DNA of 64,000 bases from Nymphaea colorata (taxonomy: Eukaryota; Streptophyta; Magnoliopsida; Nymphaeales; Nymphaeaceae): positions 17,809,289 to 17,873,288 of the forward strand of contig NC_045146.1 of assembly GCF_008831285.2 (NCBI RefSeq). The letters run 5' to 3'. The position numbers and the translations under genes are program-made. Positions 61,180-64,000 of the stretch are shown here, in pieces. Under the pieces are notes generated by a model. The model was not told the origin of the DNA. It searched no databases and worked only from the letters and a program-made list of their open reading frames with translations. Numbering within the stretch: the first letter of the stretch is position 1; each line of letters starts with the position of its first letter.

Positions 61180-63627
61180 ATGGCATCCACGCTTCTGCAC
61201 GGATCCCACGACCACCCCCTGCAACATATGGGAACAATGGAGGCCTGCGTGGGGGCGGCAAATTGCGGTGCATGCGACCTCCCCTTCACATCGGGGAACG
61301 ACCTTTTCGGTTGCCGCAGCTGCAGTTTCTTCCTCCACGGCTGCTGCACCATTATGCCGGCGTCGTTTCCAGCGCACCGTGCGCACCAACAGCACCCGCT
61401 CCGGCTTCTTTATGCTCCTGCCGACAGCGGCGGCTTTTTCCGTTGCGACATATGCGGGAGCCGTGGCCAAGGGTTCAACTACCACTGACAGACTTGCCAA
61501 TTCAACGCCCATGTGCCATGCGTTAACCTGCCTCCGAAGGCACAAAGCCCAGCCCACCAGCATCGACTTCAGCTCCTGTTCAGCCCACCCGCCATGGGAC
61601 GCACCTCCTGTGGCGTTTGCGGCCTTCAGATCCAGTATTGCTGCTACAGCTGCAGCCGCTGCAGCTTTTTTCTACACCCACGTAAGTATGTGAAATCTGT
61701 TTAATTATGTTAGGAGCCTTATGCATATGGAACTTTTCGTTACCCTCGAATTTGGAGTCGGTCCGTCCTCCATCTACTATAATTTTTGAACAAGAGACTT
61801 GGAGGCAGGATAACCCCTCCCACTCTAGTTAACAAAGAGTCATGCCCCCGGGCAATGAAACTTTAACTTTCTTAAATCAGTACGCCTTAACTCCCTCTTT
61901 CTGGTCATTGGATATGTTGAACTCATTTGACATGATTTACAGTGTTTATTGGCTCATACTTTCTTATTGTGCAATTTCATTGTATTCAAATATGAGTTTC
62001 ATCTATCTTATAACCTTTTCGTGAATTTGCATTATGTGGTTCCATGACAGGGTGCCTCAATAGACAACCCAACACTGGATGCTCCAATAACCTCAACAGG
62101 GCTCCAATAACCAACGGGGCTTCACCAAACTTATAGTAAGACTCTTTCATTCTTATCTCTTCACGCCTGTGTGTGTCTATATATATATGTGTATAAGTTT
62201 CTAGTGGCATGTATTTCAAAACATTCATGGGTGACACGGCCTCTGCAAGGGGCCCCACCAGAACTAATTGAAAAAAAAAAAAGTTACACTAAGAAAATTG
62301 AAAATTTTTAGTTACTTAGTGTATTTTTTGGATTCGGTTTTACTTCGGCCCTACCCGGATAAGTTCATTGGACCATTTGGCCGGCTCCTAAAAAAAAATC
62401 CTCGCTCTGCCCTTGGACCTCTGGTTTTTATGTGCTTGAGACAAATGTTGCATCATTTGCCCAGCACATAACAGAACCATTTGGCACGTGAGAAAGCCTT
62501 CCAACAACAAATCGAGTCCCAATGCTCAAGCCAAATTTTTTTTTTGGTTGAGAGGTTCTAGAAACTTAAATTTCAAAGTGAAGGAGCACTCTTTTATGTG
62601 AAAAACTAAAAAATGATGATGTTTTCATATGTAAATAAGGTAAAATTTGAAGGCCGGTGTGGGCAATTGCTCACACCAGCTATAACGTAAGACCGCCACC
62701 ATCCAGTTCCATCATGCCAAATCTAATGCTGCACTTAGGTCTATGCACCAGCCCAGTAGAACCCAAGTTTTGGCTTGAGTTGAAATGACCAAGTTTAAAT
62801 TCACCTTACCCTTGTTATCAAGGAGGAAAACCATTGGAGCTCTTTATTCCTTTTGACAATAGTGGAGAATTTCTTCCACATATTCTCTTCACAAGCTTAA
62901 TTGAGTTTACACATAGGTTTCTCCAGTTTTTGGCAGTTCTAGAAAATGAAGAGAGAGAGAGAGAGAACAAAACTTTATTATCAGTAACACGTCGCTGCCA
63001 TTTTGAAATTGCTAGCTAAAACATAGTGTGGTTGACGCTCTGAAACCTCACCTCAAAGCTTGAGTTTTATGGAGATATACAGAGGGACAAGGATCTCTTA
63101 GAAGGTCATCCATATACTTGGTTGAATAGTCGAACAGCAAGTTATTGGAGGCAATCACTGGCATATTTGAAAGCACTTAAGAACACCATGTTCTTGTTTA
63201 AAAAACATTACATGATCATTGATGTAGTTATATTCAATAACCGAATATTAGACATAATAACACGATATTGCTTGAAACACGAACACTGTATTTTTGGCAC
63301 ATACTCTATTATTATTCTCCTTGTCAAATATCTTCTCAGGGAAATGCCGTTCTGGGAACCCTGGTGAGCGTTGCGGTCCAAGCAGTATTTGGCAGCATTT
63401 TCGATGGTAAAGGTATAGGTGAGTGGCTTGGCGATGGGGCCGGAGAAGATAACGACGTTCAAGATGGCGACGACGTCGGCGACGGCGTCGACCACGACGA
63501 CTTCGGCGATGACATGAGCACCTTCGGCCAGCCGCCTGGCTTCGGCGGTTACGTTGATAGTGCCTTACATGCGGAGGCTAGATCTTTGGCTTTCGAGCAT
63601 ATGGCAAGAATGGGCGACGGTGCCTGA
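61180..63627 (+). pseudogene. DC1-domain zinc-finger gene with a stop at a Cys
   Basis: DC1 (C1-like) domains are Cys/His zinc modules abundant in plants and linked to stress and hormone signalling. From MASTLLHGSHDHPLQHMG, exon 1 (61180-61681) shows the spacing of a DC1 repeat: ANCGACDLPF, CRSCSFFLHGCC, HPLRLLY, FRCDICGSRG, then FNYH-stop-QTCQFNAHVPCV. A second partial module follows (RTSCGVCGLQIQYCCYSCSR). The TGA at 61486-61488 stands where a zinc-binding Cys (TGC) is expected, so the gene is truncated at 102 aa unless this is an error. A donor (gtaagt) lies at 61682. A likely last exon (63340-63627; NAVLGTLVSVAVQAVFGSIF, then Asp/Gly-rich, ending MARMGDGA) does not join in phase, so an exon may be missing between them. 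Confidence 0.7.
61690..63339. other. Intron or spacer of the DC1 gene
   Basis: Contains a short repeat near 62080-62130 (ggatgctccaataacc / gggctccaataacc), repeat debris at 62240-62720 resembling the 34-37 kb family (ggtgtgggcaattgctcaca), and an AG tract at 62950-62966. No convincing middle exon was recognised. Confidence 0.5.
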
Positions 63628-63657
63628 CCGACCTTTTTCCCTCAACTGTGTCGCTGT

Positions 63658-63663
63658 AATAAA
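63658..63663 (+). terminator. Likely polyadenylation signal of the DC1 gene
   Basis: AATAAA 31 bases after the TGA of the last open exon (63625-63627). It supports that exon being, or having been, the 3' end of a real gene. Confidence 0.55.
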
Positions 63664-64000
63664 GGAACCTATAGTGCGCCGTGTCGTTTTAATTTGAATA
63701 ACTTGCCATGACGACTGCTGATGTCTACTTGTTCGTGTGTAGTTTTTCTTCCATTCCGCGAGGTGTTGTCACGTATCTGGATTTGATGTAATTTGCTTTT
63801 CATTCTTATACATGCTCAATCCGAGTGATTAAGTGCTGGACATATCTTTGATAAATTTTCTTGAATTATATTCAGAAGACGGATTTTTTTTATGCATGCA
63901 AAGCCAACAATAACTAAGCCACATTGTTGGACGAGTCCCAAGGACTCTTCACTCAATTTTTTTTGGTTTTGAAATTAAGAACTTTACGTTGAAATTTTCT
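63664..64000. other. 3' flank, no gene seen
   Basis: AT-rich sequence with no open frame of note. Confidence 0.6.

Noticed and set aside
1..64000. CRISPR arrays, operons, ribosome binding sites, tRNA or rRNA genes
   Set aside because: The sequence is plant nuclear; no spaced palindromic arrays and no tRNA or rRNA signature were seen on reading.

Overview
The window is nuclear DNA of a flowering plant. The evidence is spliced genes with GT-AG introns, long AT, AG and CT microsatellites, copia and small terminal-inverted-repeat elements, a plastid ycf1 fragment lodged in an intron, and NBS-LRR (CNL-type) resistance-gene relics. The microsatellite-rich, AT-rich background would suit an early-diverging angiosperm such as a water lily, but that is only a guess. 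Exon structures below were worked out by hand from splice signals and from protein families known to the annotator; no database search was run.

Left third (1-32 kb): four apparently functional housekeeping genes. (1) A TBC-domain Rab GTPase-activating protein on + (2132-7875, 5 exons, 862 aa) with both catalytic fingers and one GC-AG intron. (2) Convergent with it on - (8638-13328, 5 exons, 259 aa), a two-TM, probably ER-located plant membrane protein tentatively compared with Herp. (3) Mediator subunit MED8 on - (16043-27126, 12 exons, 538 aa). Its introns hold a plastid-DNA insertion, a 573-bp inverted-repeat element with a target-site duplication, a 72-bp AT tract and a decayed copia element in antisense. 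(4) A RING-CH (MARCH-type) membrane ubiquitin ligase on + (27867-32030), divergent from MED8 across a 740-bp shared promoter region.

Middle (32-40 kb): no gene. It contains diverged direct duplications (an A-B-A'-B' block pattern at 34-37.4 kb) and a MITE-like element.

Right half (40-59 kb): an NLR neighbourhood. On + there is a nearly full-length CNL gene (40441-44339) broken by one frameshift and one TGG-to-TAG stop. Its 3' flank is duplicated about 3.2 kb downstream. On -, tail to tail with it, lies a relic array (58.3-52.4 kb) of three truncated NLR units. Two of the unit joints use the same illegitimate junction, where LRR sequence runs directly into the segment just after the RNBS-D cysteine, and one unit carries an extra 234-bp LRR duplication. 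Between the two NLR loci are a 1.3-kb TIR element containing a 63-bp minisatellite and a one-exon fragment of an exportin-1 (XPO1/CRM1) pseudogene.

Right end (59-64 kb): a small MITE, low-complexity DNA, and a DC1-domain (C1-like zinc finger) gene whose first exon has one stop in place of a zinc-binding cysteine. Its probable last exon is followed by a polyadenylation signal.
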